Source of the DNA: an uncultured Flavihumibacter sp.
Lineage (GTDB): Bacteria; Bacteroidota; Bacteroidia; Chitinophagales; Chitinophagaceae
Length of the DNA: 18,080 bases
Assembly (NCBI GenBank): GCA_946482545.1
Contig: CAMLRX010000106.1
Coordinates: 1-18,080 of the forward strand
Direction of reading: 5' to 3'
A program made the position numbers and the translations under genes. Numbering within the stretch: the first letter of the stretch is position 1; the number at the start of each line of letters is the position of its first letter. The notes below the pieces were generated by a model. That model had not been told where the DNA came from and made no database searches. It saw only the letters and a list, made by a program, of their open reading frames with translations. Below are positions 7,857-18,080 of the stretch, one piece after another.

Positions 7857-8738
7857 CTATCCTTGCAGCGCGGCGGCTCCACTCACGATCTCGGTAAGTT
7901 CGGTAGTGATGGCGGCCTGGCGGGCGCGGTTGTAAGATATCTTGAGTGTTTTGAGCAGTTCGTTCGCGTTATCCGAAGCCTTATCCATGGCGGTCATACG
8001 GGCACCATGTTCGGAGGCGTTGGCATCCAGCACGGCTTTGTACAACTGGGTATTCAGGATTTTAGGCATCAGTTCAGCGATCAACTCTTCTTTGGCGGGT
8101 TCGAAGATGAAGTCGGATTTCTTCGCACCTTCTACCTTCTCCACTTTCTTAATAGGTAGGAACCTTTCCACGGAGAAACGTTGGGTGGCGGCATTCCTGA
8201 ATTCGCTGTAGATCACTTCCACCACATCATATTCTTTCTTCACGAAAGCATCCATGGCGGCGGCGGAACAGGCCTGCACATTCTCGAAGGTAAGGTTGAG
8301 GAAAATATCTTTGAAAGCCGCGTCAACAGTGAAGCGGTTCTTTTGAAAATGCTCGTACCCTTTTTTACCGATGGCCCAGATGTGTGCGTTGCCTTTTTCG
8401 GTTTGAGCGGGATATTTTTCTTTCAGCAGGCTTTTAGCCAGCTTGATGATGTTCGCGTTGTAAGCGCCGCAAAGGCCACGGTCGCTCGTGATAACGATGA
8501 GCAGTACTTTATTTACCGGACGTTCTTCCGCCAGTGCCATACCAACTTCTCCTTCGGTATTGCTCACAATATTACTGAGCATTTCCTGGAGTTTTCCTGC
8601 GTAGGGACGCATCTGGAGGATGGCATCCTGTGCACGGCGCAGTTTAGCCGCGCTCACCATTTTCATGGCCTTGGTAATTTGCTGGGTAGATTGTACCGAT
8701 TTGATCCTGTTACGAACTTCTTTTAATGCACCGCTCAT
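7857..8738 (-). CDS. atpG: ATP synthase F1 gamma subunit
   Basis: This is the central-stalk rotor subunit of the F1 sector, coupling proton flow to ATP synthesis at the inner membrane. It has 293 residues, normal length. The N-terminal helix shows the family signature: ALKEVRNRIKSVQSTQQITK, then AMKMVSAAKLRRAQ. The central Rossmann-like part has VLLIVITSDRGLCGAYNANI. The C-terminal helix ends with the signature YNRARQAAITTELTEIVSGA. It heads a minus-strand cluster with scpB and lysA and has its own candidate promoter box at 8784-8791. Its usual neighbour atpA (alpha subunit) does not lie immediately upstream; instead there are 442 bp and then a divergent gene. The annotation is secure. Confidence 0.97.
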   Translation of the reverse strand: MSGALKEVRNRIKSVQSTQQITKAMKMVSAAKLRRAQDAILQMRPYAGKLQEMLSNIVSNTEGEVGMALAEERPVNKVLLIVITSDRGLCGAYNANIIKLAKSLLKEKYPAQTEKGNAHIWAIGKKGYEHFQKNRFTVDAAFKDIFLNLTFENVQACSAAAMDAFVKKEYDVVEVIYSEFRNAATQRFSVERFLPIKKVEKVEGAKKSDFIFEPAKEELIAELMPKILNTQLYKAVLDANASEHGARMTAMDKASDNANELLKTLKISYNRARQAAITTELTEIVSGAAALQG

Positions 8739-9180
8739 GGTTCGCTGATTGTATTATATGAACTTAATGATTCAATTTGGCTGCAAAGGTACTCGAACCC
8801 ACTAAATTATCCATGCACGGGGTAAAAATTGTAGAAAAACACCGTAAATACCCCGAAAGCCGTCCGTTAAAGCACCCTATTTGCCGTTGTTTTTTCCCCA
8901 TACCGCAGTTCCGGCCACCGTTTCCCGGTATTTTTACATCACTACCCACCGTTACCGCTGCACTTCAAAAAGAGATTCTTTTACTCCTAACACTTTTATT
9001 GTATGTATCGAACAAACTTTTACCCGGTAACGGAAGGGCGCCTGCATTCCATTACCATCTGGCTGTTTCTCAGCCGGAGCCGCAGTTATTTATCGCCCAA
9101 CTTTCTGTTAAGCATCCGGCATTGTTGCGCACCCACCCTCGCGTTTGACAGCTATACCTTAACCGTTTAAACCCTGTTGT
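8739..9180. other. 442-bp divergent intergenic region
   Basis: The region separates atpG (minus) from the response-regulator gene (plus). It contains the atpG -7 box. Near the right end, TTTGACA (9144-9150) could be an upstream element for the regulator, but I see no convincing -7 match at the right distance. The longest open frame (8777-9148, plus) has no recognisable features and starts inside the atpG promoter, so it is not called. Confidence 0.6.
8784..8791 (-). promoter_or_regulatory. Bacteroidota -7 promoter box for atpG-scpB-lysA
   Basis: The minus strand reads TACCTTTG followed by CAGCC, an exact match to TAnnTTTG, 45 bp upstream of the atpG start codon. The -33 TTTG is not clear at the 19-21 bp spacing. 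The presence of a box here suggests that atpG is transcribed independently of any other atp gene. Confidence 0.6.
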
Positions 9181-9837
9181 ATGAAAAAAACAACCGTTGC
9201 TATTATCGACAAGCAGCATCTTTTCCGCATGGCGCTGAAAGCGCTGATTCAGGACGAACCAGGCTATGTGGTAACCGTGGAAGCCGGGAACGGCCAGCAG
9301 TTTATCAACCTGATTGACAGAAGTTTTCCGCCGGATATCGTGCTGCTGGACCTTGATCTGCCCATCATGAACGGATTCGAAACCATCCGATGGATCCGGG
9401 AGAATTGCCCCAGAATCAGGGTGGTGGTGGTAAGCGGTGACTGTTCTGATGAGGCCATCCTGAAAGCCGTAAGACTGGGCGCGAGAGGATTCCTCCCCAA
9501 ATCCGCCGGCCACGAAGAACTCCGGAAAACCCTGCACAGTGTAAAAGACCGGGGCTATTACCTTACCGACCCGGTATCCGACAAACTGATGCAAACACTC
9601 AGCGAATCCGCCGTGGAATTTGAACACATCAACCCCGTGAGCACGCTCTCGGAGAAAGAACTCAACTTTCTCAAACTCGCCTGCTCGGAGATGACCTACA
9701 AGGAAATCGCCTTTGAAATGGGCATCAGTCACAGGACAGTTGACTCCTACCGCGATCATCTTTTTGAAAAACTACAGATCAAAAACCGCGTTGGTCTGGC
9801 CATTTTCGCGGTAAAAAACGGCCTTATCAACCCGTAA
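9181..9837 (+). CDS. NarL/FixJ-family response regulator with LuxR-type HTH
   Basis: This is a 218-residue two-component transcription regulator. The receiver domain spans about 3-120: phosphoacceptor D57 in IVLLDLDLPIMNG, switch serine S85 in VVVVSG and conserved K107 in FLPKSAG. The LuxR-type helix-turn-helix spans about 154-215 (LSEKELNFLKLACSEMTYKE, then ISHRTVDSYRDHLFEKLQI). The family's acidic pair, usually DD as in LIDDH, reads D10-K11, so one of the two acidic residues that help bind Mg2+ is lysine. No histidine kinase lies in the window, so its partner is unknown. It is a single-gene unit closed by its own terminator. The family call is firm; the target genes cannot be inferred. Confidence 0.93.
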   Translation: MKKTTVAIIDKQHLFRMALKALIQDEPGYVVTVEAGNGQQFINLIDRSFPPDIVLLDLDLPIMNGFETIRWIRENCPRIRVVVVSGDCSDEAILKAVRLGARGFLPKSAGHEELRKTLHSVKDRGYYLTDPVSDKLMQTLSESAVEFEHINPVSTLSEKELNFLKLACSEMTYKEIAFEMGISHRTVDSYRDHLFEKLQIKNRVGLAIFAVKNGLINP

Positions 9838-9909
9838 CCGCTCCCTCACAACATCCGGAGCCATCTCCTTCCCTCCTTCCCGGATGCTACTCCTGTTCCC
9901 CTCCCGAAA

Positions 9910-9940
9910 GGATGTGCCGGAAAGCGGCGCATCCTTTTTT
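9910..9940 (+). terminator. Rho-independent terminator of the response-regulator gene
   Basis: The stem GGATGTGCCG / CGGCGCATCC is 10 bp with one G-U pair and encloses the loop GAAAG. It is followed by six T (9935-9940) and then A residues. It lies about 73 bp after the stop codon. Confidence 0.85.
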
Positions 9941-10184
9941 AAAAAGCTCCTCACGTTCATTCTCCCCCACCTTTTTTAAGCTGCACGGCAACGCTTAAAG
10001 CATTAGGTGTAAAAACGTGGCTTCCCGGTAGAAAAGCACCCATTGCGCCAACGTGAATACACCGTAGCACGCCGACAGCGGGCATAACGGGCAAATTTCC
10101 CCCTGTCAATATGGCTATTTTCAAATTATTGCACCATCTTTGACATCCTTTTGGCATATCATATTATCAATTTAAAGCGCTCTT
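9941..10184. promoter_or_regulatory. secA upstream region with a candidate -7 box
   Basis: This is the 5' region of secA. CATCTTTG (10135-10142) matches the Bacteroidota -7 box TAnnTTTG except for its first base, 42 bp before the secA start codon. No matching -33 element is obvious. I recognise no riboswitch, SecM-like leader peptide or strong hairpin here. Confidence 0.35.
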
Positions 10185-13499
<3,315 letters not shown>

Positions 13500-13518
13500 C
13501 AATTGAATCTGGACATTA

Positions 13519-13554
13519 AAAAATCCCCCGCCGTTCAAACAGCGGGGGATTTTT
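13519..13554. terminator. Bidirectional Rho-independent terminator between secA and the convergent gene
   Basis: A perfect 13-bp inverted repeat (AAAAATCCCCCGC / GCGGGGGATTTTT) has a 10-nt loop. It is flanked by A and T runs, so it gives a GC stem plus a U tract on both strands. It starts 20 bp after the secA stop and ends 22 bp before the stop of the opposing gene. Confidence 0.95.
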
Positions 13555-13576
13555 AGTTCGTAAAGGTTAACGGTAA

Positions 13577-14932
13577 TTACTTTTTCAATTTTTCAACCGG
13601 CAGCTTAATCACTACTGTTTCTCCCCTGCCTTTTTCGTTGGCGATGCTCTGGATGGTCCATAGATCCAGTTGATTGTCGCCATCTACCACACTACCGCTA
13701 TAATCGCCCCAGGCCACGCCATCTGTAGCGCCGCGTCCTTCGCCTACCCGCACAATCTCTCTAACTGTGCCGGGTTTGTCTGTACTTTTTCTGTAAGCGA
13801 AGCGGGGGCTGATAAACATATTCGCATTCACTTCCTGGAAACCGACCAGCACATCATTTCTTTTGTTTACCGCGATGGTGGTCTGGATATAATTAGTTGT
13901 GTCGCTTTTGATCAGTCCTGTCTGAACGATATTTCCATTCTTTGCATTGATCTGGTGCCATTGAACGGCGGAACGTCCTTCACAATTTACAGCCTGCGAA
14001 AACCAGATGCTGCCGTTCTGCAATACCAGGTTTTTAGGATTCCGGTCGCCGGAAGATACTTTCTGGGTGGTATTAAACTGCGGAGACTGGGGTGGTTGAT
14101 TGATATATTGCTGATTATGGCGCTGCTTACTAACGGTAACGCATACCGGAGAACCATCCGCGGCTTCCGTCACTTTCCGGAGAACGAACTGATCTCTTTC
14201 AATAGCGAAGAAATACAGGTCATCCACGGCATCCTGCCCGTAAACCGGGTGTCCCAGACTTCCGGGGAAATGGTACACTTTGGTCGGTTTGCCGCTTTTC
14301 GCATCCGCAGTTTTTAAAACAAAAGTTCTTTCTTCCCCACCAGGGAAAGCGTAGCCGATCCATTTTTTGCTGTAACCAATTCCGCCACCATCAACACCTT
14401 TGGGAGCAGGAATGGAATAGGTGTTCCAGGCGCCGCGTGGATCATTGGTTTCCGACACGGAAATATTCACGGGTTTAATCTTCGCTGAATCCCAATACAC
14501 CCAGAGGTCGAAGCCGAAAACTTTGTTGTGTGCGTCATAAAACAATTTGGGATCAATTCCTCCCTTGAAACAATTCTGCGAAACACCTTGTACAAATTCC
14601 CCTTTCGTATTGTAGATAATCAGGCCGCTGTTGGTGCCATGCAGCACATAACCGCCGCCAACGGCGATTTGCGGATCCACCTGCCTGTTGCCATCCATCG
14701 ACGCGTCAAAAACGGGATAGCCGTTCACATCCCGTGCGTTACCACCCTGTTTCCGTTCAGGACATGCGCCGTTGTTGTTGAAACTTGTTTTGCGCGAAGG
14801 TTGAATAATTTCCGTTCTGGAAGGAACGATCCGGTCTGCATCCTGGGCCAAAATGGGGAGCGCAAACAAACAAGGGAGAAAGACGAGCAGTCTTTTCGCT
14901 GAATACAATACGTTAGAAGGTCGATTAAACAT
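13577..14932 (-). CDS. Secreted protein of unknown function, probable beta-propeller
   Basis: I do not recognise a characterised family for this 451-residue protein. Residues 12-29 form a hydrophobic signal segment ending PILA-QD, so it is probably exported. The mature part has recurring short beta-rich motifs typical of propeller folds: VDPQIAVGGGYVLHGTNSGL (85-104), GGIDPKLFYDAHNKVFGFD (124-142), TTIAVNKRNDVLVGF (351-365) and a closing WGDYSGSVVDGDNQLDLW (408-425). The WGDYSG text resembles the last-blade motif of sialidase-like secreted proteins, but no Asp-box or catalytic set is evident. The mature chain has four cysteines (57, 121, 264, 317), enough for two disulfides. It is a single-gene unit, convergent with secA and behind a separate terminator. 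Confidence 0.8.
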   Translation of the reverse strand: MFNRPSNVLYSAKRLLVFLPCLFALPILAQDADRIVPSRTEIIQPSRKTSFNNNGACPERKQGGNARDVNGYPVFDASMDGNRQVDPQIAVGGGYVLHGTNSGLIIYNTKGEFVQGVSQNCFKGGIDPKLFYDAHNKVFGFDLWVYWDSAKIKPVNISVSETNDPRGAWNTYSIPAPKGVDGGGIGYSKKWIGYAFPGGEERTFVLKTADAKSGKPTKVYHFPGSLGHPVYGQDAVDDLYFFAIERDQFVLRKVTEAADGSPVCVTVSKQRHNQQYINQPPQSPQFNTTQKVSSGDRNPKNLVLQNGSIWFSQAVNCEGRSAVQWHQINAKNGNIVQTGLIKSDTTNYIQTTIAVNKRNDVLVGFQEVNANMFISPRFAYRKSTDKPGTVREIVRVGEGRGATDGVAWGDYSGSVVDGDNQLDLWTIQSIANEKGRGETVVIKLPVEKLKK

Positions 14933-15024
14933 TACTGTTGTTTTTACTTACAGAAGCCTTTTAAAGGAGGAACGCCAAGTTGGTTCCTTTTCAAAAATGG
15001 GCTATTCAATGCAATAAACCACGC

Positions 15025-15036
15025 GCAAACGTTTGC
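15025..15036. promoter_or_regulatory. LacI-family-like operator palindrome
   Basis: GCAAACGTTTGC is a perfect 12-bp palindrome with a central CG, matching the operator form bound by LacI/GalR/PurR-type regulators. It lies 93 bp upstream of the start codon of the secreted-protein gene and past the terminator of the amidohydrolase gene. No LacI-family gene is in the window, so the regulator is unidentified. Confidence 0.4.
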
Positions 15037-15080
15037 CCGATTTTCCTTCAGAACATGCTATTGAAATGTTCGCCCAAACA

Positions 15081-15107
15081 AAAAGCCCGGCCAAAACGAC
15101 CGGGCTT
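15081..15107 (-). terminator. Rho-independent terminator of the amidohydrolase operon
   Basis: The stem AAGCCCGG / CCGGGCTT has a 9-nt loop and can extend by a G-U pair on the transcribed strand. In minus-strand direction it is followed by TTTTTG. It lies about 30 bp after the stop codon at 15137. Confidence 0.85.
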
Positions 15108-15136
15108 CCGTAAAACCAATCAGCTATAAATACGCA

Positions 15137-16435
15137 CTATTTTAACCCGTATTTCTTGCGGTAACGTTCATCCAGTTGTTTGTGCTTATCCGTGAGATCA
15201 AGGTAGCGTCCCTGGATAAACGCCATGGTTATTTTGCTGGAACGCATATCCAGGATATCACCTTCGCTCACCACGAAGTTTGCATCCTTACCGACTTCTA
15301 TGGAACCGGTGGCGGCATCCACGCCCAATATCTTAGCTGGATTGAGCGTGATGGCCTGCAGTGCTTCCTCTTTTGAAAGCCCATAAGCCACGGCTGTACC
15401 GGCATTAAAGGGCAGGTTACGGCCGCGCGTCTGGCCATCTTCATCGCCGATGGCGTACAGTACACCTGCTTTCTGTAAAGCCACCGCTGTTTTATAGGGC
15501 TGGTCCACATCATCATCTTCCATTGTTGGCAGCGCATGTGATTGGGCCAGGATTACAGGCATACCCAGTTGCTTCAGCATATCGGCAATCAGGAAACTTT
15601 CACTTCCACCCACAATCACCACATCGAAACCGAATTCCTTTTTGAAATCGGCAGCCACCAGCATCTCTTTCACGATACTGCAATGGATGAACAACTTCTG
15701 CTTCTTTTCAAACAGGCCCTTCACCGCGTCGAATTTGAGGTTGGTATTTTCATGCTGCGACGCCTGGTACCAGGCTTTCGCTTCGCGGAAAAATTGTTTT
15801 ACGGCTTCTATCCTTTCCATAGGATCCGCTGCGGGTGCGGCCTGGCGGAAACGACCACCTCTTCCGCCCCTGTTCAGCAAACTGGGCATCCGGAAATGTA
15901 CGCCACCATCCATTTTCACCACGGCATCTTCCCAATGCCAGGCATCGAGTTGCACTACGGAAGATGTTCCGCTGATAAGTCCGCCTTCCGGTACTACGTT
16001 CGCAAAAAGTATCCCGTTCGATTTCAGTGTATTGATCACCTTTGAATCGGTATTGTACGCCACGATGGAACGGATATTTGTATTCAGTTCGCCCAGTTCA
16101 CGCGCATCGGCGGAGGCACGTACACTGCTCACCTCTACCAGTCCGAGGGTGGAGTTGGGCAGAATGAGCCCGGGATATACATGTTTTCCCGCAGCGTCGA
16201 ACACTTTTACATCATCCGCCGGGATGGGCATATTGGCAGCGATGGCTTCGATTTTTCCATTGCTTACTTTAATGGTTACGTTCTCCAGCACTTTGCCGTT
16301 CCCCACATGTACCGTGGCATTTTTCAGGAACAGCAGCCCCTTGTAAGCGGGCGCGGGATAAACATCGGCCTGCGCCATGGCCAGGTTCAGCATACAACTG
16401 CTGAAAAGGGCCAGTATATATTTCAGTTTAAACAT
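15137..16435 (-). CDS. Exported amidohydrolase-superfamily protein lacking the HxH metal motif
   Basis: This 432-residue protein has a signal peptide (1-21, cleavage likely AMA-Q). An amidohydrolase-type fold is indicated by the N-terminal strand pattern LFLKNATVHVGNGKVLENVT, DAAGKHVYPGLI, and the C-terminal YGLSKEEALQAITLNPAKIL, then GVDAATGSIEVGKDANFVV. Active members have HxH right after PG(L/I)I(D); here that site reads LPNSTLG (92-98), with no histidine. H251 in LFIHCS and a GDEDG segment (330-334) near the usual aspartate remain. It may be inactive, have altered metal use, or work with its neighbour. It follows the intact amidohydrolase gene by 32 bp, so the two are probably one operon. 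Substrate unknown; members of this group are often labelled imidazolonepropionase-like. Confidence 0.85.
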   Translation of the reverse strand: MFKLKYILALFSSCMLNLAMAQADVYPAPAYKGLLFLKNATVHVGNGKVLENVTIKVSNGKIEAIAANMPIPADDVKVFDAAGKHVYPGLILPNSTLGLVEVSSVRASADARELGELNTNIRSIVAYNTDSKVINTLKSNGILFANVVPEGGLISGTSSVVQLDAWHWEDAVVKMDGGVHFRMPSLLNRGGRGGRFRQAAPAADPMERIEAVKQFFREAKAWYQASQHENTNLKFDAVKGLFEKKQKLFIHCSIVKEMLVAADFKKEFGFDVVIVGGSESFLIADMLKQLGMPVILAQSHALPTMEDDDVDQPYKTAVALQKAGVLYAIGDEDGQTRGRNLPFNAGTAVAYGLSKEEALQAITLNPAKILGVDAATGSIEVGKDANFVVSEGDILDMRSSKITMAFIQGRYLDLTDKHKQLDERYRKKYGLK

Positions 16436-16467
16436 TGCTCTTTTTTTTTCAGATTTGAATGCTAATA

Positions 16468-18080
16468 TTATTCCTGTTCCGCGTCAATCACCAACAAGCC
16501 ATGGTCGTGCGCGTGCTCGCTGCAACTGTGCATGATCAGCATACTGGCTTCTGCGGGACGCGTAGGCATTCCGGCTTTCTTTTCACCCAGCATTTTCTGA
16601 ACGAGGCGGTTTCTTTCCGCAACGATGTTCTTACGCATTTGCGCATCTTTCTCACGGTCAAAATAAACAATGCCGTCCACGATGGTTTTTTCAGATTTGG
16701 CGTAGATGCTGAGCGGGTGATCGCTCCACAACACCAGGTCCGCGTCCTTACCAGGTTTGATGCTACCTACACGATCGTCCACGTGCAACATTTTCGCGGG
16801 ATTGAGGGTCACCATTTTCAGCGCGTCTTCTTCGCTCATACCACCATACTTCACGCTTTTGGCAGCTTCCTGGTTCAGGCGGCGCGCCATCTCAGCATCA
16901 TCTGAATTGATGGCCACATTCAGACCCACATTGTGCATGATGGTCGCGTTGTAAGGAATGGCATCCACCACTTCCATTTTATACTGCCACCAATCGGAGA
17001 AAGTGGAAGCCGCTGCCCCGTGGGTTTTCATTTTATCGGCCACTTTATACCCTTCCAGTATATGCGTAAAAGTGTTGAAGCGGAAACCGAATTTTTCGGC
17101 TACCCGCATAGCGGCAACGATTTCGCTCTGTACATAAGAATGGCAGGTGATGAACCGTTTCTTTTCCATGATCTCCACCAGGGCATCCAGTTCCAGGTCA
17201 CGGCGGAAACTCACTGTTCCCTTCTTTGCCTTCGCCGCATCGGAAGCGGCTTTCATCGCATTCTTATAATCTGTTGCACGTTGGAAAGCGTCCGTGAGCA
17301 CCTGTTCAACGCCCATCCGTGTATCCGGGAAGCGGTTATTGTTCTGGCTGCTGGAACGTTTCACGTTCTCGCCCAATGCGAACTTAATGAAGCCATCCCA
17401 GTTTTTAAACTTTAATCCGTCATCGTTCGCGCCCCAGCGCAGTTTCAGCAACTGGGTTTGTCCACCGATGGTGTTTGCCGAGCCGTGAAGAATATGCGAA
17501 GAAGTAACGCCTCCGCTGAGCTGGCGGTAGATATTGATATCATCGGGATCAAGGTTATCGGCGATGCGCACTTCCGAAGTTACAGATTGCGCGCCTTCGT
17601 TAATGGAGGCCGCGGCGATATGGGAGTGCTCATCGATAATACCCGCGGTAAGGTGTTTACCGGTTCCATCGATCAGTTTCGCGCCGGAGGCGGAAATATT
17701 TTTGCCCACCTGAACGATCTTTCCATCCCGCACCAGCACATCCGCACCTTCCAGTTTGCCCTCCTTTTCATTGGTCCAAACGGTGGCGTTTTTAATAAGG
17801 ATGGTTTCCTGCTTCGGCATTTCTTCCCAGCCATAGCCATTGAAAGGGAAGGTAACCTTGCCCATATCGATGGATTTTTCGGCACGTTTGCGGTCTTCTT
17901 TTGCCACGGCGTCTTTTATTTTAGCCGCCGTCCAGGTGAATGCCTGTCCGCTGGTATCGGCGCCTGTGCCCTGCCAGGTTTCTCCGTTGCTTACGCCGCT
18001 GAAACGAATGGCTGAAGGCGCTTTTTTAGTTTCCGGGAAACTGAATTTAACGGTTTTGCCGTCGAAGCTGAACTTCGCGC
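16468..18080 (-). CDS. Amidohydrolase-superfamily protein, N-terminus beyond the window
   Basis: The frame is open from the stop at 16468 to the window edge, giving 536 visible residues; the true start lies outside. The first in-frame candidate, a GTG at 17907, is not the start, because sensible coding sequence (FDGKTVKFSFPETKKAPSAI and onward) continues upstream to 18080. The metal-dependent hydrolase domain is intact. ILIKNATVWTNEKEGKLEGA starts it, HSH in GIIDEHSHIA (codons 17620-17628) supplies the HxH, and later FITCHSYVQSE, THILEGYKVAD and NSDDAEMARR supply further histidine and aspartate ligands. The closing NPAKMLHVDDRVGSIKPGKD is typical of the superfamily. The C-terminus is rich in metal-binding residues (HSCSEHAHDHG). 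It is co-directional with the HxH-less paralogue 32 bp downstream. Substrate unknown. Confidence 0.88.
   Translation of the reverse strand, partial: AKFSFDGKTVKFSFPETKKAPSAIRFSGVSNGETWQGTGADTSGQAFTWTAAKIKDAVAKEDRKRAEKSIDMGKVTFPFNGYGWEEMPKQETILIKNATVWTNEKEGKLEGADVLVRDGKIVQVGKNISASGAKLIDGTGKHLTAGIIDEHSHIAAASINEGAQSVTSEVRIADNLDPDDINIYRQLSGGVTSSHILHGSANTIGGQTQLLKLRWGANDDGLKFKNWDGFIKFALGENVKRSSSQNNNRFPDTRMGVEQVLTDAFQRATDYKNAMKAASDAAKAKKGTVSFRRDLELDALVEIMEKKRFITCHSYVQSEIVAAMRVAEKFGFRFNTFTHILEGYKVADKMKTHGAAASTFSDWWQYKMEVVDAIPYNATIMHNVGLNVAINSDDAEMARRLNQEAAKSVKYGGMSEEDALKMVTLNPAKMLHVDDRVGSIKPGKDADLVLWSDHPLSIYAKSEKTIVDGIVYFDREKDAQMRKNIVAERNRLVQKMLGEKKAGMPTRPAEASMLIMHSCSEHAHDHGLLVIDAEQE

Noticed and set aside
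7829..7882. Longer scpB start overlapping the end of atpG
   Set aside because: The extra 18 residues do not resemble ScpB. Homology begins at MEIGHIIPHIEALVFASEKP.
8777..9148. 123-codon plus-strand open frame upstream of the response regulator
   Set aside because: It begins inside the atpG promoter box region and shows no domain, signal peptide or conserved motif.
14961..14970. Strong Shine-Dalgarno-like AAAGGAGG on the plus strand
   Set aside because: The only following ATG opens a frame of six codons, and the site lies in the leader of a minus-strand gene.
17905..17907. GTG as the true start of the right-edge amidohydrolase
   Set aside because: The frame continues without a stop to the window edge with plausible protein sequence, so the gene is truncated by the window rather than starting there.

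Overview
The window looks like chromosomal DNA of a Bacteroidota bacterium, most likely of the Chitinophagaceae or a close relative. The family placement is inference. The evidence is a TonB-dependent receptor with an N-terminal CarboxypepD_reg-like domain, a regulator carrying SusC-type plug motifs, a SecA of about 1100 residues with insertions typical of the phylum, candidate TAnnTTTG-type -7 promoter boxes, and little use of Shine-Dalgarno sites. Eleven protein genes are supported. Ten are complete and one runs off the right edge. No rRNA, tRNA, CRISPR array, prophage or insertion sequence was recognised.

Layout. Positions 4-2254 (minus) hold a two-gene BlaI/M56 regulatory operon. Its 42-bp inverted-repeat operator overlaps the repressor's start codon. 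Positions 2312-2436 hold three hairpins: a terminator flanked by two related REP-like palindromes in opposite orientation. Positions 2447-5278 (minus) encode a large TonB-dependent receptor with no SusD partner. After a 410-bp spacer, 5689-8738 (minus) is a compact housekeeping cluster atpG-scpB-lysA: ATP synthase gamma subunit, chromosome segregation protein and diaminopimelate decarboxylase. A TAnnTTTG promoter box lies just upstream of it.

On the plus strand, 9181-9837 encodes an orphan NarL-type response regulator with a Rho-independent terminator, and 10185-13499 encodes SecA. SecA ends at a perfect 13-bp bidirectional terminator facing a minus-strand gene (13577-14932) for a secreted protein, probably a beta-propeller, of unknown function. 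Upstream of that gene is a LacI-type palindrome. Positions 15137-18080 (minus) hold two adjacent amidohydrolase-superfamily genes. The first in transcription order is cut by the window edge and keeps its metal ligands. The second has lost the HxH motif.

The least ordinary parts are these: the M56 antirepressor fused to proline-rich stalks and SusC-like plug segments, with its large operator; the inverted REP-like pair; the response regulator with Asp-to-Lys in its acidic pocket; and the amidohydrolase pair with one degenerate active site. The rest is conventional core metabolism and secretion. I do not see a clear multi-gene system that is wholly new; the BlaI/M56-plug pair is the best candidate.
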